A stretch of DNA of 19,204 nt from JASFHF01 sp050123335. Lineage in GTDB: Bacteria > Pseudomonadota > Gammaproteobacteria > UBA12402. The stretch lies in contig JASFHH010000029.1 of the NCBI GenBank assembly GCA_050123335.1, forward strand, positions 1-19,204, read 5' to 3'. The notes beneath the pieces are model-generated. The model did not search any database. It was not told the DNA's origin and was given only the letters and a program-made list of their open reading frames with translations. Positions 6,810-15,014 of the stretch are shown piece after piece (positions within the stretch are counted from its first letter, which is position 1; each line of letters starts with the position of its first letter). The position numbers were made by a program, and so were the translations under genes.

Positions 6810-7736
6810 ATGATCAGACAAAGAACGTTAAACAATATTATTAAAGCCACTGGTGTTACTGTGCACAGTGGTGAGCGGGCAGAGTTAGAACTCAGGCCGG
6901 CACCAGTTAACACTGGGATTGTGTTTCGCCGCACAGATCTTGAAGTTCCTGTCGTGATTCCAGCACGAGTAGAGTATGTTGCAGATACTACTATGTCTAC
7001 TTCGATTGCCAAAGATGGTGTAAAGGTTTCGACCGTAGAGCATTTGTTATCAGCATTTGCGGGTCTAGGAATCGATAATGCTTATATTGATGTTACTGCG
7101 GGAGAAGTACCAATTATGGATGGCAGCGCTGGGCCATTTGTATTTTTGATCCAATCTGCAGGGATCAAAGAGCAAGATGCTTCTAAGAAATTTATTCGTA
7201 TCAAGAAAAAAATCGAGGCAAAAGCAGGTGATAAATGGGCTGTCTTAGAGCCTTTCGACGGCTTTAAAGTAGGCTTTACTATTGATTTTAATCATCCTTT
7301 GTTCCGTTCATTATCTAATCAGGCAGCTGTGGATTTTTCCAGCACTTCATATGTTAGAGAAGTTAGCCGTGCGCGTACTTTTGGGTTTTTGGCTGAGTTT
7401 GAGAAAATGCAAAGCATGAATTTAGCTAAAGGCGGAAGTCTGGATAATGCAATTGTGGTAGATGATTTTCGTGTGCTGAATGAAGATGGTTTGCGTTATG
7501 AAGACGAATTTGTTAAGCATAAGATTCTTGATGTGATTGGTGATTTGTATCTTTTAGGTTCGGGAGTAATTGGTGCTTTTTCTGGTTATAAATCAGGCCA
7601 TGCTTTAAATAATATGTTGCTGCGTAAATTATTAGCTGATGAAACCGCGTGGGAATATGTTGATTTTAAAGAAATGTCCGAGTTGCCAATTACTTATTTG
7701 AAACCGGTTTCGGCGGTGGTTGAAATACCGGTTTAG
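6810..7736 (+). CDS. lpxC: UDP-3-O-acyl-N-acetylglucosamine deacetylase (lipid A synthesis)
   Basis: This zinc hydrolase performs the committed step of lipid A synthesis in the cytosol. Its 308 residues match the usual length. Zinc ligands are seen as His78 (STVEHLLSA), His237 and Asp241 (KHKILDVIGDLYLLG). Catalytic Glu77 and His264 (SGHALNN) are also present, each one residue earlier than in E. coli. The MDGSAGPF block (103-110) is typical of the family. Position next to dciA and secA is the usual gammaproteobacterial neighbourhood. The gene appears to have its own promoter, because metG is divergent and dciA is convergent. Its TAG stop overlaps the TAA of dciA by bases 7734-7735. A weak ribosome site precedes the ATG. 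Confidence 0.98.
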   Translation: MIRQRTLNNIIKATGVTVHSGERAELELRPAPVNTGIVFRRTDLEVPVVIPARVEYVADTTMSTSIAKDGVKVSTVEHLLSAFAGLGIDNAYIDVTAGEVPIMDGSAGPFVFLIQSAGIKEQDASKKFIRIKKKIEAKAGDKWAVLEPFDGFKVGFTIDFNHPLFRSLSNQAAVDFSSTSYVREVSRARTFGFLAEFEKMQSMNLAKGGSLDNAIVVDDFRVLNEDGLRYEDEFVKHKILDVIGDLYLLGSGVIGAFSGYKSGHALNNMLLRKLLADETAWEYVDFKEMSELPITYLKPVSAVVEIPV

Positions 7737-8188
7737 AATATTTGGGGCCGCGTTCCGACTAGTTTTAAGAGTGCTTTCTTTAGTTTTTCGTCTTTGATTC
7801 CGTTGGCAACTGAGCGCAAAATTTGCGCATTTTCTGATGATATGGTCATTTTTTGTGCTGTTTGTGGCAGTTTTGCATTACGGTACTGCTGTTTTGGTCT
7901 AACAATGCACTTGATTTGCTTAACTTGGCTGAGTTCCGGAATTGTATGCATTTTTTTGATGATCTCAGGAGCAGCATAGCGGATTTTAGTTCCCCAGGAT
8001 GAATTATCAACTAGCAAGGTTAAAATTTGATTTTCCAGGTTTGTGATTTGGCAATGTACGGCTAGTTTTGAGTCTAAAATTTCAGATAATGATTGATTAA
8101 GCGTATGCAGCTGATTAACCTTCGTAATTATATTCGATAATTGGTTATTTGGTGATTGTAAAATGTCATTGATAATTTGTTGCTTCAT
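7733..8188 (-). CDS. dciA: DciA-type replicative helicase operator (DUF721)
   Basis: A 151-residue DUF721 protein. Members assist DnaB helicase loading in bacteria that lack DnaC or DnaI. The conserved segment is seen as LTLLVDNSSWGTKIRYAAPEII (split around Trp65), followed by the strand VKQIKCIVRP, giving a KH-like domain at about 26-97. A basic, probably flexible tail and a short helix (122-145) follow. The location between lpxC and secA matches the Pseudomonas dciA locus, which supports the call. The reading frame continues upstream to 8335, but that stretch runs through two palindromic repeats, so I choose the ATG at 8188 (MKQQIINDIL). The gene converges on lpxC with overlapping stops and diverges from secA. 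Confidence 0.82.
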   Translation of the reverse strand: MKQQIINDILQSPNNQLSNIITKVNQLHTLNQSLSEILDSKLAVHCQITNLENQILTLLVDNSSWGTKIRYAAPEIIKKMHTIPELSQVKQIKCIVRPKQQYRNAKLPQTAQKMTISSENAQILRSVANGIKDEKLKKALLKLVGTRPQIF

Positions 8189-8245
8189 GATATAAGTTCT
8201 GTATGATGCTATAATAATTAGATAGTGTAAAGAGTAATTAATGCC

Positions 8246-8274
8246 GTCATCCCGCGGTTTGACCGCGGGATCCA
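8246..8274 (+). repeat. Palindromic repeat family 1, forward copy
   Basis: Arms ATCCCGCGGT (8249-8258) and ACCGCGGGAT (8262-8271) form a 10-bp stem with a TTG loop and edges GTCATCC/GGATCCA. It lies in the dciA-secA divergent region. Confidence 0.92.
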
Positions 8275-8292
8275 TGCCAGTTTTAATATTTC

Positions 8293-8321
8293 TGGATCCC
8301 GCGGTCAAGCCGCGGGATGAC
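8293..8321 (-). repeat. Palindromic repeat family 1, reverse copy
   Basis: Arms ATCCCGCGG (8296-8304) and CCGCGGGAT (8310-8318) with edges TGGATCC/GGATGAC are inverted relative to the copy at 8246-8274, from which it is separated by 18 bp. The two copies are also near-perfect complements of each other, so the whole 8246-8321 block can fold as one long cruciform. It ends about 30 bp before the secA start. Confidence 0.92.
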
Positions 8322-8352
8322 AGATGCGTGAACAATTTTAAGGAAAATTATA

Positions 8353-11085
8353 ATGCTATTTTTATCGACAATCTTTAAAAAAATTTTTGGCAGCCGTAAT
8401 GAGCGGGTGGTGAGGCGCTTATCAAAAGTAGCGCAAAAAATTAATGCGTTGGAGCCTGAATATGAACAATTAAGTGATGAAGCTTTGCGTGCCAAAACTG
8501 ATGAGTTTCGCAAGCGTTTGGATGAAGGTGCAAAATTAGATGATTTGTTGATTGAAGCTTTTGCTACAGTGCGTGAAGCGAGTAAACGCACTTTAAAAAT
8601 GCGCCATTTTGATGTGCAATTAATCGGTGGTATGGTGTTACACCAAAATAAAATTGCTGAAATGTGTACTGGTGAAGGAAAAACTTTGGTGGCAACGCTA
8701 GCTGCGTATTTAAATGCTTTGCTGGGAAAAGGTGTGCATATTGTGACGGTTAATGATTATTTAGCTGAGCGTGATGCAGAATGGATGGGGCCGATTTATA
8801 AATTTTTAGGATTAACCGTCGGGGTTAATTTAACTAATATGAGTCCTGAGGAAAAACGCAAAGCTTATGCCGCAGACATCACTTATGGTACTAACAATGA
8901 ATTTGGTTTTGATTATTTGCGCGATAATATGGCATTTAGCTTAGAAGAAAAAGTGCAGCGCGAACTTAATTATGCGATTGTTGACGAAGTTGACTCGATT
9001 TTAATTGATGAAGCGCGTACACCGTTAATTATTTCCGGCCCTTCAGATGATAGTTCTGATCTTTACAAAAAAATCGATGTTTTGATTCCTAAATTAACCG
9101 AACGTAAGCAAGAAGATGGTCCAGGGGATTATTATTTAGATGAAAAACAAAAAACGGCTTATTTGACCGAAGAAGGTCATCAGCGTATCGAAGAATTAAT
9201 GTATAAAGCGGGTCTCATCAAACAAAACGAAAATCTTTATAGTCCACAGCATATTGGTTTGATGCATCATGTGAGTGCAGCATTGCGTGCGAATAAATTA
9301 TATAAACGTGATGTAGATTATATGGTTAAAGATGGCGAAGTAGTTATTATTGATGAGCACACCGGGCGTGCAATGCAAGGGCGGCGTTGGTCGGAAGGTT
9401 TGCATCAGGCAGTTGAGGCTAAAGAAGGCGTAAAAATTCAAAGCGAAAACCAAACGCTTGCGACGATTACTTTCCAAAATTATTTTAGGCTTTATAAAAA
9501 ATTAGCTGGTATGACTGGTACTGCCGACACTGAAGCGTATGAGTTTCAACAAATTTATGGTTTAGAAGTAATTGTAATTCCAACCAATAAACCATTAATT
9601 CGTAAAAATCATCCGGACAAAATTTATTTAAGCGCCCGTGAAAAATTTAATGCAGTCATTGAAGAAATTAAAGATTGTGTGATGCGTGGGCAGCCAACTT
9701 TAGTTGGTACTGCATCGATTGATGCTTCAGAATATTTGTCTTCGTTATTAAATAAAGAAAAAATTAAGCATCAGGTATTAAACGCTAAGTTTCATCAGAA
9801 GGAAGCAAAAATTATTGCGCAAGCTGGTTATCCAGGTAACGTTACTATTGCAACTAACATGGCTGGTCGTGGAACAGATATTATTTTAGGTGGTAATGTT
9901 GAAGCAAAAATTGCAGAGCTGGATAATCCCACCGAAGAGCAGATTAAACAGCTACGTGACGAATGGAAGCAAAAACATCAAGCAGTGATTGAAGCTGGCG
10001 GTTTGCATGTGATTGGTAGTGAACGGCATGAATCGCGACGTATTGATAATCAGTTGCGTGGTCGTTCGGGTCGTCAGGGTGATCCAGGTTCTTCGCGTTT
10101 TTATGTTTCGTTGGATGATAATTTAATGCGGATTTTTGCGACGGGCAGAGTGGCTGGCATTATGAAGCGGTTAGGCATGAAAGAAGGTGAGTCGATTGAA
10201 CATAAATGGATTACTAAGGCGATTGAAAATGCACAGCGCAAAGTTGAAACTTTTCATTTTGATATGCGAAAAAATTTGCTGGAATTTGATAATGTTGCTA
10301 ATGATCAGCGTAAAGTTATTTATAGTCAGCGATCTGAATTAATGGGTTTGGATGATATTTCTGATACGATTAATAAAATTCGTGCAGATGTGGTTAATCG
10401 GGTGATTGATCAATATATTCCGCCGCAAAGTATGGAAGATGAATGGGATGTGGAGGCTCTTGAGCACCAGTTAAAAGCTGATTTCAATTTGGATTTACCG
10501 CTTACGGAAATGTTGAAAAAAGATTCGAATTTACACGAAGAAAATTTACGTGAATTAATTTTGCAAAAACTTGAAGAAAGTTTCAAAGCAAAAGAAGAAT
10601 TAGTTGGCTCTGAAGTTATGCGCCAATTTGAAAAGCAAGTAATGCTGCAAAGTTTAGACATGCATTGGAAAGAGCATTTAGCCACGATGGATCATTTGCG
10701 GCATAGTATTCACTTGAGCGGTTATGCACAAAAAAATCCGAAACAAGAATATAAGCGGGAATCATTTCGATTGTTTTCCGACATGTTGGATAGCATCAAG
10801 TTCGAAGTGATCAAAATTATTAGTACGGTTCAGATTGAAGAGCCGGATGAAATGGCTGCCATGGAAGCACAACGTCGTCATCAAGCCCAAGTCAACGCAC
10901 AGCGTATGCAGTATCAGCATATTGATACTTTGGCGCCGTCGGATCAAGCACAAAATGAAGCAGAACCAGTATCAGGTCCTCGCATTACTACTTTTAAGCG
11001 TGAAGGTAAGAAAATCGGCCGCAATGATCCTTGCCCATGCGGTTCAGGGAAGAAATACAAACATTGCTGCGGGAAGTTGTCGTAG
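8353..11085 (+). CDS. secA: Preprotein translocase ATPase SecA
   Basis: The motor of the Sec pathway pushes unfolded preproteins through SecYEG at the inner membrane. Its 910 residues are full length. Walker A is MCTGEGKT (104-111) and the DEAD-box-like Walker B is DEVDSILIDEART (211 onward). Helicase motifs TNMAGRGTDIILGG and GRSGRQGDPGSSRF are intact. The C-terminal SEC-C zinc site is CPCGSGKKYKHCCG (Cys894, 896, 905), which contacts SecB and ribosomes. The ATG at 8353 has an AAGGAAAA ribosome site. The repeat pair ends only about 30 bp upstream, so the promoter must lie within or before it; a lone TATAAT at 8210-8215 is a candidate and would place both hairpins in the leader. No secM-like gene precedes it. 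Confidence 0.99.
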   Translation: MLFLSTIFKKIFGSRNERVVRRLSKVAQKINALEPEYEQLSDEALRAKTDEFRKRLDEGAKLDDLLIEAFATVREASKRTLKMRHFDVQLIGGMVLHQNKIAEMCTGEGKTLVATLAAYLNALLGKGVHIVTVNDYLAERDAEWMGPIYKFLGLTVGVNLTNMSPEEKRKAYAADITYGTNNEFGFDYLRDNMAFSLEEKVQRELNYAIVDEVDSILIDEARTPLIISGPSDDSSDLYKKIDVLIPKLTERKQEDGPGDYYLDEKQKTAYLTEEGHQRIEELMYKAGLIKQNENLYSPQHIGLMHHVSAALRANKLYKRDVDYMVKDGEVVIIDEHTGRAMQGRRWSEGLHQAVEAKEGVKIQSENQTLATITFQNYFRLYKKLAGMTGTADTEAYEFQQIYGLEVIVIPTNKPLIRKNHPDKIYLSAREKFNAVIEEIKDCVMRGQPTLVGTASIDASEYLSSLLNKEKIKHQVLNAKFHQKEAKIIAQAGYPGNVTIATNMAGRGTDIILGGNVEAKIAELDNPTEEQIKQLRDEWKQKHQAVIEAGGLHVIGSERHESRRIDNQLRGRSGRQGDPGSSRFYVSLDDNLMRIFATGRVAGIMKRLGMKEGESIEHKWITKAIENAQRKVETFHFDMRKNLLEFDNVANDQRKVIYSQRSELMGLDDISDTINKIRADVVNRVIDQYIPPQSMEDEWDVEALEHQLKADFNLDLPLTEMLKKDSNLHEENLRELILQKLEESFKAKEELVGSEVMRQFEKQVMLQSLDMHWKEHLATMDHLRHSIHLSGYAQKNPKQEYKRESFRLFSDMLDSIKFEVIKIISTVQIEEPDEMAAMEAQRRHQAQVNAQRMQYQHIDTLAPSDQAQNEAEPVSGPRITTFKREGKKIGRNDPCPCGSGKKYKHCCGKLS

Positions 11086-11181
11086 CAAAACAAAAGCATG
11101 ATAATCATCATGTCGATCATAATGCTATATATAAACAACACAATAATTTGTTGTGCGTCATTTTAAAAAACGAAAAAAAGC

Positions 11182-11208
11182 TGAGATTTTTTAAAATCTT
11201 AAGTTTTT
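11182..11208 (+). terminator. Possible AT-rich intrinsic terminator after secA
   Basis: TGAGATTTT (11182-11190) and AAAATCTTA (11193-11201) form a 9-bp stem with one G-T pair, followed by AGTTTTTC. It lies 97 bp beyond the secA stop. The stem is AT-rich and therefore weak, and it overlaps the PmrA-like box, so it may be incidental. Confidence 0.35.
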
Positions 11209-11230
11209 CTTAATATTAATAAACTATAAT
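11198..11230 (+). promoter_or_regulatory. PmrA box plus -10 hexamer upstream of the ankyrin gene
   Basis: CTTAAGTTTTTCTTAA (11198-11213) fits exactly the PmrA recognition element CTTAA-N2-TT-N2-CTTAA known for Dot/Icm genes in Legionella and Coxiella, and the second half continues as CTTAATATT. A consensus -10, TATAAT, is at 11225-11230, placing the box over the -35 position, as expected for an activator site. The predicted transcript would start near 11237, about 60 bases before the ATG. No other strong -35 is visible. Confidence 0.7.
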
Positions 11231-11296
11231 TAATGTGGTTGTAGTTGAAATAACTGCCTTGGCTATCTGACACCTAACTATTTTTTAGGGGGTTCT

Positions 11297-13498
11297 ATGT
11301 ATAATGTAAATATAAATGGTTTATTTGATGCAATTTCAACAAATGATTGGGAGCTTATTCAATATTACCTAAAGTTTACAAAACCAAATATGCAAGCAAA
11401 AAACAACGATAAACAATCGCTGCTATATTGTGCACTGGCAAATTATTTTAATACGGCATTGAAAATACAAGATGAAGGAGAATATAAAAAACGTAGTGAA
11501 AACATTATAGGATTGCTCATAAAACATGGTGCAGATGATACAGGTCTTGAAAAATATGTAGATGCTCTTGTGCCTGAATCTCCTGAACTTGCTTATTTTT
11601 GGAGCTGCAAGTCTAAAAATCTACTTCACATAATACTCTTATCCGCAATCAATAATGGGATGGGGCAACTTACGGAGAAAATTGTAGCCGGTATTTCCAG
11701 CAAAGAAATAGATAATTGTAAATGGGATGATGGGCTTGGAGCACTTCATATGTTGTTATATACAGAATACTTTGCAAAAGATGAGCAGCTAAAAATATTT
11801 AAGTTATTGATTAAGAAAAATATAGATATAAACGTAACTAACAATAATGGTGAGACACCTTTAGATTTCGCTATAGCCTATGGAGCAAACGAAGAAATTA
11901 TAAGATATTTGAAATCTAAAAATGCAAAATATGACAATAATCGAATTAAGAAAATAAAATCACATGAAGAATCTAAAAAAATAACCAATTCAAACAAAAT
12001 GCAAAGCGACAACAAAAATGACTCTAAAAAAATTACAGATTCAGATATTAATACAAATTATGTTTACGATTCAGAAGAATTTGCTACTCTGTGCAACGCG
12101 ATCATTGAAAGACTTGATCCAAGCAAAATAGTTTCAAAAAAATCAGGAAATTATTTATGTTTTCGCCAATCAAACAGAAACATATTAGCATATCCTTATA
12201 CATTTGGTGACATTAATGATGCCTGGATGAAACTACAAGAATTAAGCGTAAAAATATTTTCAGAAGATAAAGTTTTAATTCCATTGACAATACTTTTTCC
12301 ACTTGGTAATAACTCTTCAGATGTATTTTTGGGGGAAATCAACATAAAACTTATTGCCCCGAAAAAATATACCATAGAAGCCAAATCGCATTACATGGGG
12401 GATGATGATAATAAGTGTTCAGCCCTATCTTTATTTGCAGAAATATTTAAGCAAGCACTAATTGATAAATTTAGAAAAGACAAACCAAAAGTAGAAATAA
12501 AAATATTGCAAAACCAACATGTTAAAAATGTAAAAATCCATCAAAATGACCACAAAGTGGCTATGATTGAATGGATAGTGCAAAGGGTATCTAATAAAGA
12601 TCTAATTTCACAGTACAAGCCAGGAATGCTTATTGAACGAAAAAGGCAGCTAAATTTTATGTTACAATGCAATTCTTCAGCAGGAAAGCAATTATTAGAA
12701 AAGCAAAAGAAAAAACAAAAAAAGCCTAAAAAACAAATTAAAAATGATAACCCATTAAAAAAATTATCTGACGAATTTAGCAATAATTTTTTTGGTGACG
12801 GAGATGGTGAAGAAGGAGAGTTTGAAATGGACTTTAATAGAGAAACATTCGACAAAAAAGACGATGAAAATATAGAGAAATTACAAACAAAAATTATTGA
12901 ACTAATAAATAAGATATCATCTGAATATACACGCGCTGCTTTTGTGCGAGCCTTATATAAGGCTATATTAAATAAAAAAGGAATAGAAGATATTCGGAAA
13001 GTTTTTAAGCGATTTTTTCTTCAGGCGCATAATTTAATTTTTGAAGAAGATGGTAGTCTAAAAAACTGTAAATTATCCAATGGGAAATCAGAATTGTTAT
13101 CACTGGACATTTTAAATAAAATTGCTATTGAAGCATACTGGAATTTTTTATTCTCTAAGATGCAAAAAGATCTTTCTGATAATTCAGTAAAAATGGAGAC
13201 AATGGAATTTTTGCGCAATTTTAAAAAAGTTTTTCCAGACGATATATATAATAATTATTATAAATTGTATATGGCAAAAATTGAGTCGATAGCGTTTCAG
13301 AGTGGAATTAATACTCAGCCATTTAACAATTTTGGTAAATCATCCTCATTCCTTCCTTTGTTTCATAATAATCAACCAAAAAATAATGAAAAAAAACAAA
13401 AAGGAAAAAAGAATGAAAAAAAGAGGAAAAGAAATCCAGATGAAGATAATCAAAAAGAAGAACATCCAAATAAAAGATTTAAGCCTAAAGGTCCTTGA
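11297..13498 (+). CDS. Ankyrin-repeat protein, candidate Dot/Icm effector
   Basis: A 733-residue protein without signal peptide or membrane helix. Ankyrin-type repeats are seen at about 7-80 (including IIGLLIKHGAD) and 145-212 (GALHMLLYTEYF..LLIKKNIDINVTNNNGETPLDFAIAYGA). A Lys/Ser/Asn linker (213-255) precedes an unrecognised globular region (257-460). A basic patch KQKKKQKKPKKQ (469-480), an acidic patch DGDGEEGEFEMD (501-512), a helical region (525-665) and a basic tail follow. The tail has KKNEKKRKR (704-712) and NKRFKPK (725-731), resembling nuclear localisation signals, with Glu/Asp between them as in the E-block of Dot/Icm substrates. AGGGGG four bases before ATG 11297 fixes the start. 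The PmrA box upstream and A-rich composition support an effector role; the biochemical activity is unknown. Confidence 0.85.
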   Translation: MYNVNINGLFDAISTNDWELIQYYLKFTKPNMQAKNNDKQSLLYCALANYFNTALKIQDEGEYKKRSENIIGLLIKHGADDTGLEKYVDALVPESPELAYFWSCKSKNLLHIILLSAINNGMGQLTEKIVAGISSKEIDNCKWDDGLGALHMLLYTEYFAKDEQLKIFKLLIKKNIDINVTNNNGETPLDFAIAYGANEEIIRYLKSKNAKYDNNRIKKIKSHEESKKITNSNKMQSDNKNDSKKITDSDINTNYVYDSEEFATLCNAIIERLDPSKIVSKKSGNYLCFRQSNRNILAYPYTFGDINDAWMKLQELSVKIFSEDKVLIPLTILFPLGNNSSDVFLGEINIKLIAPKKYTIEAKSHYMGDDDNKCSALSLFAEIFKQALIDKFRKDKPKVEIKILQNQHVKNVKIHQNDHKVAMIEWIVQRVSNKDLISQYKPGMLIERKRQLNFMLQCNSSAGKQLLEKQKKKQKKPKKQIKNDNPLKKLSDEFSNNFFGDGDGEEGEFEMDFNRETFDKKDDENIEKLQTKIIELINKISSEYTRAAFVRALYKAILNKKGIEDIRKVFKRFFLQAHNLIFEEDGSLKNCKLSNGKSELLSLDILNKIAIEAYWNFLFSKMQKDLSDNSVKMETMEFLRNFKKVFPDDIYNNYYKLYMAKIESIAFQSGINTQPFNNFGKSSSFLPLFHNNQPKNNEKKQKGKKNEKKRKRNPDEDNQKEEHPNKRFKPKGP

Positions 13499-13522
13499 TA
13501 AGTAGAAAAAAAGGAAAAACAA

Positions 13523-14860
13523 TCATCTGTGTAAATCATTAGTATTTTCTGCTACATTTTTTTTCTTCAGCCAATATTCCCATGAATACAATGGAACGCT
13601 GGAAAGCAGTAGTAATAATTGGTAAAACACAATGTTCTTTGTTGTGCCGGCGATCGCCCAAAAGGAATAAGTAGCGGCGATGATAGCGATAATTATGTGA
13701 AACGTAATTGATCCGGTTTTATTGCCTTCTTTTTTTAATAAAATAATTTCAGCAATTGCGGTGTAAAAATAAGATATTAATGATGCAATTACCGCAATTG
13801 AAATTATAATTTGAAATTCTTTATTTAAATCTGGACTAGTAGTTATTAATAACAATAAGGTCATGCATATAGAAGTAATAATAATGCCATAAGCAGGAAT
13901 GCCGTCTTTGTTGCGTTTAGCGAATATTTTTGGGAATAAGTCATCATCAGCCGCAGCCATGGGAATTTGTGCTTGTATTAGTATCCATCCATTTAAACAA
14001 CCTAAACAGGAAATAATTGCTCCAAGTGCAATTAGCCAATTACCCCATTTGCCGAAAATAACGTCAGCTGCTGCGGCAAATGGCGAGGTTGAATGTGCCA
14101 GAACTTGCATAGGAATCATTCCCATAATTACAGTGGCGCTGGCAAGATAAGCTACGGTAGCGATTAGCGTTCCTAACAAAGTTGCTAGTGGAATATTCAC
14201 TTCTGGGTTATTTACAGATTCAGCGGGAATAGTTGCCGATTCAATTCCGATAAATGCCCATAAAGTTAATGGGATGGCGTATGAGAAAACTTTAAAGTTG
14301 GAAAGTGGTGTGACATTAAAATGTTGGGTTAAAAAACTTGGATGAAAATACCACCAGCCAATGATTGCAAATAAAAAGATAGGAATGAATTTTAATATGG
14401 TAATTAATATTTGGACAAATCCAGCCACTCGCATACCAAGGAGATTAACTATAGTGAACAACCATACTAAGACAATTGCAAGAATGCAGCCAATTACAGT
14501 GTTGTTAAATATTGGGAAAAATACGATTAAGTAACCAATTGCAGCAATAGCGATAGCGGCATTGCCTACCCAAACGGCTATCCAGTAATTATATGCTGTT
14601 TGAAAACCGATGAATCTGCCGAAACCAACTTCAGCATAGGCATAAGGACCACCGCTTTTATGTTTTACCAAAGTGCTTGATTTAGCAAAGGTAATTGCAA
14701 TACAGAATGCGCCTAGTGCGGTGAGTATCCAAGCAAGGAGGCTGATACTGCCAAGTTTGGCTAAGGTCGATGGCAGCAGGAAAATACCAGATCCGATCAT
14801 GTTACCGGAAACCAGAGCGGTTAATGTCCATAATCCTAATGGCTTGGATTGTTGTTGCAT
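13523..14860 (-). CDS. APC-family antiporter similar to arginine/agmatine antiporter AdiC
   Basis: A 445-residue inner-membrane protein with the APC fold and about 12 helices, the same length as E. coli AdiC. The unwound helix 1 motif is GSGIF (23-27). GGPYAYAEVGFGRFIGFQT (70-88) and NYWIAVWVGN (91-100) closely resemble AdiC. Residues matching AdiC substrate contacts are Asn100, Trp201 and Glu207 (LWAFIGIESATIP) and Trp292 (LNGWILIQAQ). Exchange of an amino acid for its decarboxylation product, probably arginine/agmatine, would serve acid resistance or nutrition in an acidic vacuole (inference). No decarboxylase gene is in the window. A CAAGGAAAA ribosome site lies about 10 bases before the ATG. 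It converges on the ankyrin gene with 24 bp between. Other APC substrates remain possible. Confidence 0.82.
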   Translation of the reverse strand: MQQQSKPLGLWTLTALVSGNMIGSGIFLLPSTLAKLGSISLLAWILTALGAFCIAITFAKSSTLVKHKSGGPYAYAEVGFGRFIGFQTAYNYWIAVWVGNAAIAIAAIGYLIVFFPIFNNTVIGCILAIVLVWLFTIVNLLGMRVAGFVQILITILKFIPIFLFAIIGWWYFHPSFLTQHFNVTPLSNFKVFSYAIPLTLWAFIGIESATIPAESVNNPEVNIPLATLLGTLIATVAYLASATVIMGMIPMQVLAHSTSPFAAAADVIFGKWGNWLIALGAIISCLGCLNGWILIQAQIPMAAADDDLFPKIFAKRNKDGIPAYGIIITSICMTLLLLITTSPDLNKEFQIIISIAVIASLISYFYTAIAEIILLKKEGNKTGSITFHIIIAIIAATYSFWAIAGTTKNIVFYQLLLLLSSVPLYSWEYWLKKKNVAENTNDLHR

Positions 14861-14932
14861 AATTACGGTTTTCCTTGTATCGGCAAAAATTGGTACGCAT
14901 TGTCGCAGATCTGGGGGTGAGAAGCAATAAAC

Positions 14933-14987
14933 TCAGTTGTTTCTGATGTTACGCAGGCGAGCATTTTGTATAACATCAGTTGTTTCT
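14933..14987. repeat. Direct and inverted repeats in the adiC-like/fmdB divergent region
   Basis: TCAGTTGTTTCT occurs at 14933-14944 and again at 14976-14987. Between them, CTGATGTTA (14943-14951) and TAACATCAG (14971-14979) form a perfect 9-bp inverted repeat with a 19-base loop. The second direct copy contains the probable -35 hexamer of fmdB, so this could be a regulator site or a duplicated promoter element. Confidence 0.6.
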
Positions 14988-15007
14988 AACTTTCCATCCG
15001 GTATAAT
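14980..15007 (+). promoter_or_regulatory. Sigma-70 promoter directly before fmdB
   Basis: TTGTTT (14980-14985), a 16-bp spacer and consensus TATAAT (15002-15007) lie just ahead of the fmdB ATG at 15015. The expected transcription start falls at about 15013-15015, essentially on the initiation codon. Confidence 0.55.
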
Positions 15008-15014
15008 ATTCCTC

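Noticed and set aside
8189..8335. N-terminal extension of dciA up to 8335
   Set aside because: The extra 49 residues would be translated through two palindromic repeats and do not look like the DUF721 family; the ATG at 8188 gives the normal length.
10410..11213. Small ORFs overlapping the secA 3' end on both strands
   Set aside because: They are shadows of the intact secA frame, lack ribosome sites and show no recognisable protein.
12062..12680. CE-clan/YopJ-like protease in the middle of the ankyrin protein
   Set aside because: VLIPLTILFPL followed by DNKCSALSLF faintly recalls the order of such proteases, but the catalytic His position is not occupied and the rest does not fit.
12541..12855. 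104-residue minus-strand ORF within the ankyrin gene
   Set aside because: Ser/Phe-rich composition is what the antisense of Lys-rich, A-rich coding gives; no ribosome site.
14937..15014. Upstream start for fmdB
   Set aside because: The family begins with MPIYEYxC; the extension covers the promoter and repeats.
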